Source: Rhizoctonia solani
Taxonomy: Eukaryota > Basidiomycota > Agaricomycetes > Cantharellales > Ceratobasidiaceae
Length of the DNA stretch: 64,000 bases
Direction: 5' to 3'
Assembly (NCBI RefSeq): GCF_016906535.1
Contig: NC_057385.1
Span: 186,001-250,000 of the forward strand
A program made the translations under genes and the position numbers. The notes below the pieces were generated by a model. That model worked only from the letters and a program-made list of their open reading frames with translations. It did not search any database and was not told where the DNA came from. Of the stretch, positions 22,140-33,184 are shown in pieces (the first letter of the stretch is position 1; each line of letters opens with the position of its first letter).

Positions 22140-23670
22140 GGTCCTCAGGGTCTGTAGCAAGTATGCATAACAATATATCTCAGGCCACAGTAAGGGTATG
22201 AAGTTGGGACTTGTTGCCAACAGGCTTGTACTACTATGATGAGGCCGTGTACAAGATATAAGGAAAAAAAGGAGAAACTCAAGTGGACCGGTTGGTGAAC
22301 GGTCCTCAGGGTCCATAGTGAGCACACATAGTGGTAAATCTTGGGCCACAGTAAGGGTATGAAGTTGGGACTTGTTGCCAACAGGCTTGTACTACTATGG
22401 TGAGGACGTGTACAAGATATAAGGAAAAAAAGGAGAAACTCAAGTGGACCGGTTGGTGAACGGTCCGCAGGGTCCATAGTGAGCACACATAGTGGTAAAT
22501 CTTGGGCCACAGTAAGGGTATGAAGTCGGGACTTGTTGCCAACAGGCTTGTACTACTATGGTGAGGACGTGTACAAGATATAAGGAAAAAAAGGAGAAAC
22601 TGAAGTGGACCGGTCGGCAAACGGTCCTCAGGGTCCATAGTGAGCACGCATAGTGGTAAATCTTGGGCCACAGTAAGGGTATGAAGTTGGGACTTGTTGC
22701 CAACAGGCTTGTACTACTATGGTGAGGCCGTGTACAGGATATAAGGAAAAAAGGAGAAACTGAAGTGGACCGGTTGGCGAACGGTCCTCAGGGTCCATAG
22801 TGAGCACGCATAGTGGTAAATCTTGGGCCACAGTAAGGGTATGAAGTCGGGACTTGTTTCCAACAGGCTTATACTACTATGATGAGGCCGTGTACAAGAT
22901 ATAAGGAAAAAAGGAGAAACTGAAGTGGACCGGTTGGCAAACGGTCCTCAGGGTCCATAGTGAGCACACATAGTGGTAAATCTTGGGCCACAGTAAGGGT
23001 ATGAAGTCGGGACTTGTTGCCAACAGGCTTGTACTACTATGGTGAGGACGTGTACAAGATATAAGGAAAAAAAGGAGAAACTGAAGTGGACCGGTCGGCG
23101 AACGGTCCTCAGGGTCCATAGTGAGCACGCATAGTGGTAAATCTCGGGCCACAGTAAGGGTATGAAGTCGGGACTTGTTTCCAACAGGCTTATACTACTA
23201 TGATGAGGCCGTGTACAGGATATAAGGAGAAAAGGAGAAACTGAAGTGGACTGGTCGGCGAACGGTCCTCAGGGTCCATAGTGAGCACACATAGTGGTAA
23301 ATCTTGGGCCACAGTAAGGGTATGAAGTTGGGACTTGTTGCCAACAGGCTTGTACTACTATGGTGAGGCCGTGTACAGGATATAAGGAAAAAAGGAGAAA
23401 CTGAAGTGGACCGGTCGGCGAACGGTCCTCAGGGTCCATAGTGAGCACACATAGTGGTAAATCTCGGGCCACAGTAAGGGTATGAAGTCGGGACTTGTTG
23501 CCAACAGGCTTGTACTACTATGATGAGGCCGTGTACAAGATATAAGGAAAAAAGGAGAGATTCAAGTGGAACCGGTTGGCGAACGGTCCTCAGGGTCCAT
23601 AGTGAGCATGCATAGTGGTAAATCTTGGGCCACAGCAAGGGTATGAAGTCGGGACTTGTTGCCAACAGGA
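22140..23670. repeat. 161-bp satellite, about 9.5 copies
   Basis: The start point TCCTCAGGGTCCATAGTGAG recurs at about 22303, 22464, 22625, 22786, 22947, 23107, 23268, 23428 and 23588, with a diverged first copy near 22145. The period is 160-161 bp. Adjacent copies differ by a few bases, mostly transitions. The series of similar minus-strand open frames (containing PLCVLTMDPEDRS) are read-throughs of the repeat, not genes. The array lies just after the 3' end of the gene ending at 22058. Confidence 0.95.
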
Positions 23671-23769
23671 TTAAATTACTTTTATCAGAGTGTGTACCTA
23701 TTATTAAGGAGAAATGGCAAGGTCAACTAGAACCAGTCAGCAACTGGTCCTTTGGGCTGCACTCATAAA

Positions 23770-23938
23770 ATTAACAGAAATTGATTATTTTTGACCTTAA
23801 CAGAATTGCACCAAAGTTTCAGGGTGGGTGCGCATGGGATGAAAGACCATACTGACAAAGTTCCATGCACTTTGGACTGCAGGAAAAAGCAGAAACCTGA
23901 TTTTTCTGACAAAATTCAAGGGATTTTTCATACTATAA
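23770..23938. repeat. Dispersed repeat; unoccupied LTR target
   Basis: TTGATTATTTTTGACCTTAA...CAGGAAAAAGCAGAAACC|TGATTTTTCTGAC...TTTTTCATACTATAA is also present at 36005-36127 plus 36651-36700, where a solo LTR splits it. The right edge at about 23938 is also where the Helitron coding sequence breaks off. Confidence 0.8.
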
Positions 23939-25460
23939 CAGCACAATATCACGCTGCTGGTTCAAAGCATTATCAGCCAAGATCAGAGCAATCTCATCAC
24001 TGGTTGGGAGATTGTATCTCCTTGGGTCAGTGTTCCGCTGCTGGCGAAGAACAATGGACACAGTCTGAACAGGTTGTTCTTGCATCCTCTGCCATGCTTG
24101 CTTATACAGAGCAGCATACCCATGTGACTCATGAATCACCCCAGTGAGCAAGCGCATCAATCCTGGGTCAATTCCAGCATTATGCTGGTTCCTTGTACGG
24201 AAATTAGCAGCATCATGTGGATCATAAAGATAGAGTTGGGCATATTGAGGCTGCTGACCCTCTGGAGCCCTGTCAAGCACCCCAGAAAGGTGATGAACCT
24301 CCCCCCCAATTTTGAAGATATAAGGCCCTTGACCTGCAGGCACCTCACCAATACTTGTTGCACCAAATGAAGTGAATGCCAATGCTGCATTGAGAGCTCG
24401 AATGTTTTTTTGGAAGTTTTGAGAGAGGTGGTGCCTCCCTGTATAAAGCTCCCAAAGCTCTCTTGGTGGACATCTAGGGGGAGGGAGGACAATCTGCCCT
24501 GAGAGACAGCATGATCCAAAAGTAATTGTATTCCCCTTTAGACGCTCAGCATCCCAATGCCAAGCTTGACACTTAGGACATCTAACATTCATTGGCCCTA
24601 AATCATGTTGCCCAGTGCAAGACAACCGGCTAACAACACGATCACGTTTTTCTTTTGCTGCAGTGCGCTCTTGGGCTGCCTCATTTAGCTGTGCTGGTGG
24701 TAATGGCTGCTCATTAGGCTAGTAAGATTTATAAGACTCTTTTCCTAATTTTCCCTATGCCAGGCAACTTACCTGTGGGTGGGCATGCACATCTCCTTGT
24801 TCAATATTATTGCCTGGAGGTTCTTGATTAATGTTTTCCTGTATCAAAAGGTCAGTAAGGCAAAATATTATGTGGCAATTGGTTTAATGCTCACTTGATT
24901 ATCCTCAATGTTCACAGGTACTTGCTGATTTTCTGGGATTTGAGGTAGGTCCAATGGGGCAGGCAGCAATTCTTCTGGGATCAGAGCTATGTTTGGAGGC
25001 TGGAACTTTTTATTAATACCATTTACATATCCTTTCTATCTATTGATTGGTTCACCTGCTGAGCTTGCATTGCCTGAGCAGCTGCTTCCCTCTCTGCACG
25101 CTCCCTTGCTCGCCTTGCCCTCTGAGCCAAAGCTGCACAGCTGGGCCCAGGTGGGGGGTTCTAACAAAGTATGAGCCAAGACACTAAAGAGATAGTTATA
25201 TTAACCTACCAAAGGATTGCTTTGAATAGTCTCAGCATTGGAAGCTGCCACTAATGTAAACTGCCTGTGCTGAGCCAATTGACGGTTACTGAATGCTTGA
25301 TTTCTAGCTGGTGGATCTACAGGCATGACTCCAAACTGTGCTGCTGGTAGGGAGCTGGAAGGAGTGCGTCGGGCATTGGGACTGGTTTGTGCTTGCTGCT
25401 CACGGTCTTCACCTCTGGCCTGGGCTCTATTTCTCTCTGGGGTAGTAGGTTGAGACCTTA
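23939..25460 (-). pseudogene. Helitron protein, N-terminal fragment
   Basis: The minus-strand exons at 24719-23939 read MNVRCPKCQAWHWDAERL, FGSCCLSGQI, ALAFTSFGA, YAQLYLYDPHDAANFR and RRYNLPTSDEIALILADN. This is the characteristic start of fungal Helitron helicase/Rep proteins, upstream of the Helitron_like_N domain. Upstream exons (25460-24900) are Glu/Arg/Ala-rich low-complexity (ARERAEREAAAQAMQAQQ), as is usual in this family. The frame ends just after DIVLL at the junction with a dispersed repeat. The HUH nuclease and Pif1 helicase are therefore absent, and the element is a dead remnant. Confidence 0.85.
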
Positions 25461-25469
25461 TGGAGTAAT

Positions 25470-26310
25470 GAAATTAGTACTCAAAAAACAACATAGCACT
25501 ATGCATAATACCCACATTTTCTTATTGAGAAAGTGCCTAAAAACACTTAAATATTTTTGGAAGGTAATACCTCTATTCACAAATAGCCTGCAAATTTATT
25601 ATATTTTTACTTCAATTATTGCCCAACAATGGCCCTCTATTTAATGTGTAGCTCACTTTATTTTGGTTGCAATGGTTTTGATGTGGGGAGATTGTAATTT
25701 TGATTGATCCACACTGTAATTGATTTTGTTCTTCTTCTCCCCACATGGTTGGACCCGGGTATTTTTGGCCCACACCCTTGGGTGAAAAACGCCCCAGTCT
25801 TATTTTGGGGGTGTCTGATTACAACATGGTAATCAGACCACTAATCAAATGTGCCAAAATTTGCGATTAGCAGGGGGGGAGCTTTCTCCTGCCGTTTTGA
25901 CGCTTAAGCCCCTTAATAAAATTTGTTCGCGCCCCCTCTAGCATCCGAATGAGCATAATATCGTCCAAATTGGTGAACTATTGGCTGAGATAGAGGTACT
26001 TTATATCGTTCTCCTATTTTTTTCTCTCACAGTGTACTTATACCATTATCTATCAAGTAATATACATGTGTATTGACTTGCAACTCCTTTTGAAACTAAC
26101 TTAGTTTTTTTATTTAATTGCTAATATTATATGTGTACACTTTATTATATACACTGATATACACTGATACGATGCTTTGTGTCCATGTTGGATCCCCCCG
26201 GCTGCCAGGTTGGCTTGGCGCTTAAGCTGTGCTGAGCCCTGAATTGTTGTCAAAAATGTCACTGAGGTTAGTCAGCTTTCCCACGGCTTCCCTTGCTTTA
26301 ATAGATAATT
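25470..26310. other. AT-rich intergenic DNA, no gene
   Basis: It includes a perfect 9-bp-stem hairpin GTCTGATTA..TAATCAGAC near 25820-25848. A C-rich junction and GGCTTGGCGCTTAAGC at 26195-26232 resemble 6856-6905, suggesting another shared repeat family. No coding signal is visible. Confidence 0.45.
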
Positions 26311-27699
26311 TTCAAGGCATTGTGAAATGTACCAGTAAACCATGAAAAGGATTAGTTGTATAGTTCAACGAATCAGCAATGAATAAGGTCCTATAGTCAG
26401 TGAGACATACCACGAAGATGCAGACAGAACCACGCTGTAGATTCAGCCCTTGCGTTCCAACGTCGCTAAGCAGCATGATGTCGGGGCCGTCCTTGGACTG
26501 GAATTGAGCGACTGCCTCCTCTCGTTTTTTCACCAACATCCGACCATTAATTGCAATAGTTCGGTAGCCCTTGAGATTCAGAACCTATAGTACAGTTGGT
26601 TAGAGTGAAAATGAAATGAATGCAGGATAACTAAAACTATAATGAATTATAAGATGAGGACTTACCCTTGTTGCAACCGCCCAGCTTGCTGAGAGGTGGC
26701 AGTAAATGACAATCTTCCGCCGTGGCAGCGCTGCCTCATCAGGGCTTACTGAGGCGTGCGAAGGGACCTGCTTGCCGTCTGGGGACCACGCGAGTGGCAG
26801 ATTGTTCTTGTTCTCGTCGCCAATGTGATGGGCAACGATCTCGAGCATTCGATCAAGCTTTTTGGATGGGTTGGCAATGTACGTATCGAGGGTTGGGAAC
26901 AAGAGCTGGACAAATTTGTCGATATCGGACTCGACTCGCTCGGAATCGGCGGAGTGAACCGACCCCGTGTCCCTCCCCTCTTTCTCAGCCCTCTTTTCTT
27001 CTTGTCTCCGAGCCATTTCATCCAGGTACGTCTCGAGGCCAGGGTGGACCAGAAGCTGCTTAACGCAAGTGAAAAACCCCTAAAATACCGGTGATGAAAT
27101 AAAGTCAGTTTATAACGTATGTGTTTTAAAGACGTACATGTAGATCCGCACGGCCTTCTGAGCTGTGAAGCGAGTAAGAATAAAAAATTAAAGATTAGCA
27201 GTGTTAAGCTTGAAACAAACAAGATGAATCACACGTACATGCGCTCATCCGTTGACGTTTGTTTGGCCAGAAGCTTCCGCATCTTGTCTCCAAGCTTGAG
27301 CCATGAGATTACGGTATGCTTCGGCGAAAGATCTAGGAGCAGCTTGCCGTCAAAGCTCTTCAATCGCTCGTCACGCCGAATCAAAATGCCATCCAACTCC
27401 TTGAGCAGCCTCTTCATGACGCCGCAACTCGTCCAGAACGCCCGGAAGGATTGAATGGCACCTTTCTGTGTGAGGATAAAGTCCTTGACATGGGATTGGA
27501 GCGCCTCCGGCTTGTCCTGGGTGCCGACCTCGCCCTTGCGCATGCTGCAAAGAAAGGCCCGCAGCTCGTTGTGTTCCGGGTCCACTTTCCAACTGCGTAG
27601 CTCAAGGGCAACCTCGGAGTTGATACTCTGCGTGAGTCTTCGGCCGGCCTTGCCAAGGAAACTCTCCACCCGTAATATACGTGAGATTTGAAGAAGATT

Positions 27700-27770
27700 C
27701 TATTGGTGTTATTCGAGTTATTTGAGTTATTTGGGTTATTTGGGTTATTCGGGTTTGTATGGTCAGAGTT
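27700..27770 (-). repeat. Minisatellite in an intron (TTATTTGGG type)
   Basis: Repeats of TTATTTG(A/G)G fill the intron between two exons of the SNF2-like gene at about 27705-27757. Confidence 0.7.
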
Positions 27771-28061
27771 GGAAACTAGTAGATAAGTAAAGTACTTACT
27801 TGGGGATGGGTGAAGACGGGGGTGGCTGTGAGGGCAAGTCGTTGCCTGCATCGGGACATGAGAGTGACAATTGCATCACTCGAGGCACCAACATTACGCC
27901 AAGCATGGCCTTCTTTGACTACACCGAGCAGCCAATTGCGGTCGAATATTGAGTCCGACAAATTAGTAGGGTCGCCTGTAGCCGGCTCGCCAGCCATTCA
28001 ATCTCCCGGCTGATGGAGGCACCGGCGTCCCTCGTTGGTTAGCGCCTAAACATATAACGAG

Positions 28062-28125
28062 TCGTGATGAGTTGATGAGTTGATGAGTTGATGAGTTGAT
28101 GAGTTTTGATGAGTTTGATGAGTTG
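28062..28125 (-). repeat. (GATGAGTT)n minisatellite in an intron
   Basis: About seven copies of an 8-9-bp GATGAGTT unit lie in the intron between the motif Ia exon and the motif II exon of the SNF2-like gene. Confidence 0.9.
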
Positions 28126-28394
28126 TGAATAATTGTAAGGATGCGAACGTACCGAGTTATGAGCAATGATTATAAGGTGTGAGCGACGCGGGGAGACGGC
28201 TTGCTTGTAAGCTTTGGAGGCAAAAAACGCCTTGCGGTCAAGTTCACCGCCAACGAACTCGAGACAGTTGTAGGACCCATACTCTAGCCACTGGGACAAC
28301 GTGGCGCTCCATTGGGAGACCAGTGTCCGAGGGACGACAAGGATGATTGGCTCGTCCGGAATGGATTCCTCACCCATAAAATAATACGAGTCAC

Positions 28395-28760
28395 CTACAG
28401 CGTACCAAGTACGCCGCCCCGGAAGGAGGCAGCAAAGTGGGGTGAGCCGACGTAGCGTACCGTGTACGCCATCCCCGCGACCAGAGAGCAGTCGTGACAC
28501 ATGCCTGAGAATCCATTGAGTAGGAGTGCCGGGGAGTAGCGTACCGGGTACGCCGTGGCCGCGAGCGTACAGTGAGCCGGTGAATTGAGACGTGCACAGC
28601 CGTTTGATGTTAACAAAGAGGGCCGGGGAAGCAGCGTACCGGGTGCGCCATGACCAAAGACATGATCCGAGTGGCGGATTTACCGTATTAGTGTTGATTG
28701 TTGGGTTTGGGGGAGCAGCGCACCCAGTGCGCCGTTGAAGTAAGCATTGTTTTTATTATT
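28395..28760. repeat. Cluster of GCGTACNNNGTACGC palindromes inside the SNF2-like gene
   Basis: Near-identical short palindromes recur at about 28398, 28453, 28537, 28632 and 28716 (the last as GCGCACCCAGTGCGC). They sit in non-coding sequence between the Walker A exon and the motif Ia exon. The same motif recurs at 30838-31250 and in the satellite at 33.2-35.6 kb. Confidence 0.8.
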
Positions 28761-29337
28761 GTGTGAAACAAATGCGAGATCAATGACAACTACTTGGGGG
28801 TTTTTCAATGACTTACCGAGTACTTTGGGCCACTTCTTGTGCCAATCCAACTCCTTCTGGAGCGCTTGCAGGTGCCAGATGACTTGAATGTACAGCACCG
28901 TGATGACCGTCTTGCCGAGTCCAACTTGGTCGGCCAGGAGCGTTGGATTTCCCTTCTTGCCAATCTTGTTTGTGAACAACCGTTTGACCATTTCGATGAC
29001 CGCCACCCATTGATGCCACATGCCGCTGAGGTCGAGGTTTTGATTGCGGCCAAAGATGTTGGTACCGGTTACGCCAATGAGGTCGAAGAGTTCGTTGAGG
29101 GTCTTCTTTCCCCAGTGCTCAACTCCGGCGTCAACGCCGTACCCTGCGCTCCATAAGTCTGGCTTGTCGTCCTCACCTAAGGGTTGTGCTTTGGTTGGCT
29201 CATTTGCAGGCACCAGTATTTGCCTTGCGCGGAGCAGCTCGCTGTACTCCTCCATGAGCTGGTCCATAAGCTCCTCGGGCACAACCACCCCTACCGACGC
29301 CTTGACTCTTGTGACTAATACGGGGTAGCAGTCAGCC

Positions 29338-29359
29338 AACCAGCCGTTAACCAGCCGTT
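29338..29359 (-). other. 11-bp tandem duplication causing a frameshift
   Basis: AACCAGCCGTT occurs twice in direct succession (29338-29348 and 29349-29359). Removing one copy in silico joins the frame ending ...LEAANGW to the frame continuing ...ADCYPVLVTRV. The duplication therefore breaks the SNF2-like reading frame. Confidence 0.85.
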
Positions 29360-30829
29360 AGCTGCTTCCAACAACGCACCCTCTCCGTTCTGGATGACTC
29401 TACCGCGCTCTCGCATCAGTGTGTCGATCTTGGTCTTCCAGCTCAGGGAGCCTTCTTCCTCCTCGATGTCCACCCCGCACACTCGCTGGACTTGAAGCAC
29501 CTTCTGGAGCAGCCAATTCATGGTGCGGAAGGCCTTTGCCGTGAAGTTCGTTTGTGCATCTACAAGTACGAGTCAGAATTGTTTGATTGGTGAGTAAGTA
29601 CTTACTTATGTATGCGGCGTGCAGCTCTGTTTCAATCTCCCGGCTTTTACTTACCGTTCGCCCCAGGACACGGACATCGTTTTGGAACAGCCGGAAACAC
29701 CAAGCCTTTACTACTCGCAGCCGCTGCTTGTCCGGGACGCCAAGAGAGATAATTGTCGGGCCAAATATGGCTAGCCCAATGTTCCGACTCGCGTGCGACC
29801 AGTAGGTATCGAAGGCTGTCTTCGTGTGGACGTCGCTCTCAAGGAAAGGCTTTCCGGATCGTTGACAGCTCCTTTTCTACACAGTGCAACAGGTGGTTGT
29901 ATTAATGCAAATTGTGAGAAGAATAAGTCAGAATGAATTATCTTACTTTTTGTTCGCGCTCGAATTTATGTGCCGTCTCGGCATTGCAATGGAACTCTTT
30001 CATTAATGCGCGTAGCTGCTCGTAAAGACCGCCGATACCACCAAAAGCGCGCGAGATCAGCCAGTGCCAATTGTCGAAGTCGGAGATCAAAGCGTTCTTC
30101 TTCCACTCCGTCTGTTGCTTGTCGATTGGGATACCGTGAGTATCAAGCTCGGGGTTGGACTCATCTTTGTCTGTTTTTTTTGCCTTCCCTTTTCCCTTTT
30201 TCAGACGCTTTTCTAACAGCTGATTCTGCCGACTTGCCACCCACTCGTTGGCGTATATCTTCATGTCATCGAATAACCACCGGAGGAACCAAGTGGCACC
30301 AACAACACAATCGGGCCATTGGGCAGTGATGTTCGGCTTCAGCTGGTCACCAATAGGGCCTTCTGGAGGAATCGAAAGGCCAACTGTTGTGTCGCGTATG
30401 CCGCAACGTTTGCAGAATGCCGGGTTGTTGAATGGGAAGAAGTTGAAAACGTTGTCAGTGGAGTTGGGGATGTTTTCGGGGAACGCGAGAACAAACACAA
30501 GGGGGGCTATCCAAATTGTAGGAGCTGGCATATTGCGTGGGGGGGAGGTTTGTGAGTTAATCGGAGGCAAAGTCGGGCGCTGAAATACAGGACCTGAAGG
30601 TCGGTATTTGAAATGGGTGAAGGGCGCATGTAATAGTTAATAGTTAATAGTTGATACTGATGTTGGCAGTGCGTGGTGATAGGGGTGTAGCAAACACGTT
30701 GCTCATTAAGTTTTTGCCGCATGTTGATGCATGCTAGTGAAACGAAGCAGCTATTACAATTGACATGAGGTAAAGTAATACAAAAGAGCTAGACACATAC
30801 GGCAAAAAGAACGCAGAAGAGCACACGGA

Positions 30830-31260
30830 TCACCAGCTAGCGCACGGGGTGCGCCGCCCCAAGAAGCAGACTATACAGCAAGCTCAGTAAGCATGAGGAG
30901 TGGGCACGGCAAAAGCGCACTGGGTACGCCGCCCGCGGGAGAGAAGAGCTGTGTGATGCGTGACAAGAAGAAGCAATGGGCCGTGTCAGCAAGTAGCGTA
31001 CACAGTACGCCGCGCGCGGAAGAGTACGCCCTGTGTGACAAGAAGCTTGGAGCTGCTCCGCCAAGTGGCGTACTTGGTGCGCCGTAACCACAAGGAGCCG
31101 GTTGGTGTGATGGCATGGGTACCGGTACGCCGCTTCTCAAAGCAAAGGCCCTTACATAGTCACACAGCTCCGGTCCGGGAGGGGCGTACTAGGTACGCCG
31201 TGGAAGTTGCAACGTGTGAGCACGGTGGGGTGGGCATACCAAGTATGCTATGCACGTACA
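30830..31260. repeat. Dispersed GCGTACNNNGTACGC palindromes, upstream of SNF2-like gene
   Basis: Variants lie at about 30840, 30918, 30993, 31068, 31185 and 31227 with spacing of about 75-115 bp. The intervening sequence is only loosely similar. No coding function is apparent, and the open frames here are by-products of the repeats. Confidence 0.7.
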
Positions 31261-31349
31261 AGCTGGCTGGTGGGAGTGATCTTAGTCAGGCAGTGAATCC
31301 TAACCAAAGGGAATGAACTGGGAAACTGGGAACTGGGAAAGTCGGTCAC

Positions 31350-31432
31350 TCACCAGTCCATCCTAGGTCCATCCTAGGTCCATCCTAGGGCTCATCCTAG
31401 TATCCTAGGATCCTAGGATGGTTAGGAGACAA
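31350..31432. repeat. CATCCTAGGTC minisatellite
   Basis: Three direct copies of GTCCATCCTAG followed by imperfect copies and the palindrome ATCCTAGGATCCTAGGAT. Confidence 0.9.
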
Positions 31433-31942
31433 ATCCTAGGTGGGCTTAAAATTTGTTGTCCTAAATTGTTCCGTCAGGACAGGATGGACTTGGCCTGCAC
31501 AGCAGAGGCTGTGCTAGCGCTTGGACTTCATGTATTGCCTTTCCGTAAGGAATGATCCATGTAAAATAGACTTTACTTATAAAATCATAATTGAAAATCT
31601 ATGTACATGATCAGAGATCCCAAGTCAGTTGCTGTTCTTGCAAACTGGTGCGCTTGTTGATTGTTTCATGCTTGGTCAGCAGTGGCTAATCTTCCATGTT
31701 GGATCACCAGACTGAGGGTGCGTTCATAGGTGGGTCAAACAAGATAGGTCAAATGTTTTGTTGAGTACACGCAATGTTGTGATTAAAAATAATTATAGAG
31801 CTACATGTAAGGTTTTTGAGACATCTGGCTATCACATACTGGGTTCTCAAAGTTGTAAGCTTAGCTGCAAAACGTCAAGAGACATTTTGCATAAAACAAT
31901 CAAAGGGGGGACAGCGCTAGTACATCCTTAAAAAATAGTAGG
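31433..31942. other. Intergenic, no gene seen
   Basis: No open frame with coding character is visible. The stretch includes CCTTTCCGTAAGGAATG, a small hairpin near 31540. Confidence 0.35.
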
Positions 31943-31980
31943 GGGTAGAGCGGTGGGTGGTCATGTGACTCACCCTCACA
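31943..31980. repeat. Detached left unit of the 82-bp satellite
   Basis: TAGAGCGGTGGGTGG...TGACTCACCCTCACA is a piece of the array at 33.2-35.6 kb. It is separated from that array by the inserted element at 31981-33184. Confidence 0.9.
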
Positions 31981-33184
31981 AGGACCCCCAATTATCACAA
32001 GGGAGGCTTCTTCAGAAATCCGGCCCTCTACTAGTGTTCATATCCGGAAGCTTTTTGGCGGCCGCTCATAGGACTCATGTCCGGAACCCAAAGATGCCTT
32101 GGACCCCAAGCCTTCCATGTCCGGAAGTTGAATGATGCCTTGGGCCGTATGCGCCCGGCGCTTAAATGTATTTATCTCTAAATATATACATATTTTTCTT
32201 TTATGACCCCGCTCCAGTTTTTGAGCCCACTTGCGGTATGCCGGCCTTCTCTAGCTCGGGTAAAAGTTGCATCAGTTCATTCCTATCCTCGAGAATGTGG
32301 CGATCCTTCAACTCCACGTCCTCAGTTTCCAAGCCTGGTGTGTTTACGATGCTGACGCGCATCAAGAGCTCATTTGTTGGTACCAGTTGGTAGTAGGGGA
32401 TCTCCATTGGCCAACCAAGATGTATAGCCCGGTACTTGGCCTGCAATCCAATCTTCTGATAGATTTGGATGGCGACATATGAGATATGGCTGAGATGGTT
32501 GGTTTGGGGGACCCATAGGTTCATCCCATTGTATCCACCCTCCTTGATGTATATAGCCATAACTATAATCTTCAGTTTGAACTTGTCCATATACAATTGA
32601 AACAAGACTTACCTCTCCCAAGTACAAGCTGTTTTTCCAACAGAATCCAGACAAAAGACCCGGAGTATCAAAGGCAGGGAGTAAATCTAAGGAAGTACTA
32701 GGGGCAGACAGCGCGCTATTCCGTTCAATTATATCCTTCCCAGGCCAAATGATATTACGCGCGGATAGTTTGCCTAAACTTGCCATAGTATGTGTACAAG
32801 TTTTAAGGATGATTGCAAACGAGCTCTGACTCTAACAATGATCACGCAATACGCTAAGAACAGCTAAATTTTTTGGCATGGGAAGACAACAGAAGTTCCC
32901 CAAGCGTTAGTAATCCTGAACAAAATGCAAGCGCATATACCCGGGACTTCAAACTCAAAACAGAGGATGAAAACAATTGATTTTAATTTAGACTAGTAAA
33001 TACAGTAGCTAAATGTACCAGGAACGCTACCTAACTCCCAAACAACAACGCGAGTTGAATACCATCACAATCAAAATTGATTGTTTGATGGTGTTAGCGC
33101 CCGGAAAAACAATCACCCAGATAGTGGACCTGCACGTGATATCCGGAAGCCAAAGAAGCCTCCCCCAGGATAATTGGGGGTCCT
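31981..33184. mobile_element. 1,204-bp TIR DNA transposon with 8-bp target duplication
   Basis: Both ends begin AGGACCCCCAATTATC, then a 4-bp variable spot and GGGAGGCTTCTT, as inverted repeats of about 34 bp (31981-32014 and 33151-33184). The 8-bp CCCTCACA stands directly outside each end (31973-31980 and 33185-33192). The surrounding satellite shows the uninterrupted site, for example CACCCTCACATAACTG near 33425. Subterminal copies of TCCGGAA (32041, 32081, 32127, 33142) may be transposase binding sites. 8-bp duplications are typical of hAT elements. The only internal gene does not resemble a hAT transposase. Confidence 0.85.
32201..32786 (-). CDS. Hypothetical small gene inside the TIR element
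   Basis: Two overlapping minus-strand frames both look coding. The first starts MASLGKLSARNIIWPGKDII at 32786 and includes LLPAFDTPGLLSGFCWKNSLYLGE. The second ends with VNTPGLETEDVELKDRHILEDRNELMQLLPELEKAG at 32201. A GTAAGT donor follows YLGE (about 32614), but the nearest in-phase acceptor would give an intron of only about 31 bp. The join is therefore uncertain and a frameshift is possible. No domain is recognised, and no DDE or zinc-finger motif is seen. It might be a cargo gene or a decayed transposase piece. Confidence 0.45.

Larger units (their letters stand above)
26312..30531 (-). pseudogene. SNF2-family helicase gene, broken
   Basis: It starts at the ATG at 30531 (MPAPTIWIAPLVF). 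The first exon, 30531-29947, is 195 codons with an in-phase GTAAGA donor. Helicase motifs in order are: motif I ADQVGLGKT (about 28938-28912), motif Ia IILVVPRTLVSQW (about 28345), motif II region VVKEGHAWRN (about 27925), motif III RLALTATPV (about 27840), and C-terminal lobe RKIVIYCHLSASWAVATR and SDVGTQGLNLQRGS (about 26475-26440). Defects are an 11-bp tandem duplication shifting the frame at 29338-29359, an in-frame TGA before the motif II exon, Lys in place of the first acidic residue of motif II, and no motif VI. SNF2 proteins remodel chromatin with ATP; this copy should be inactive. Introns carry minisatellites. Confidence 0.8.

Noticed and set aside
22128..23665. Series of minus-strand open frames of 67-121 codons with near-identical protein sequence
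   Set aside because: They are read-throughs of the 161-bp satellite in different registers, with no splice or start context.
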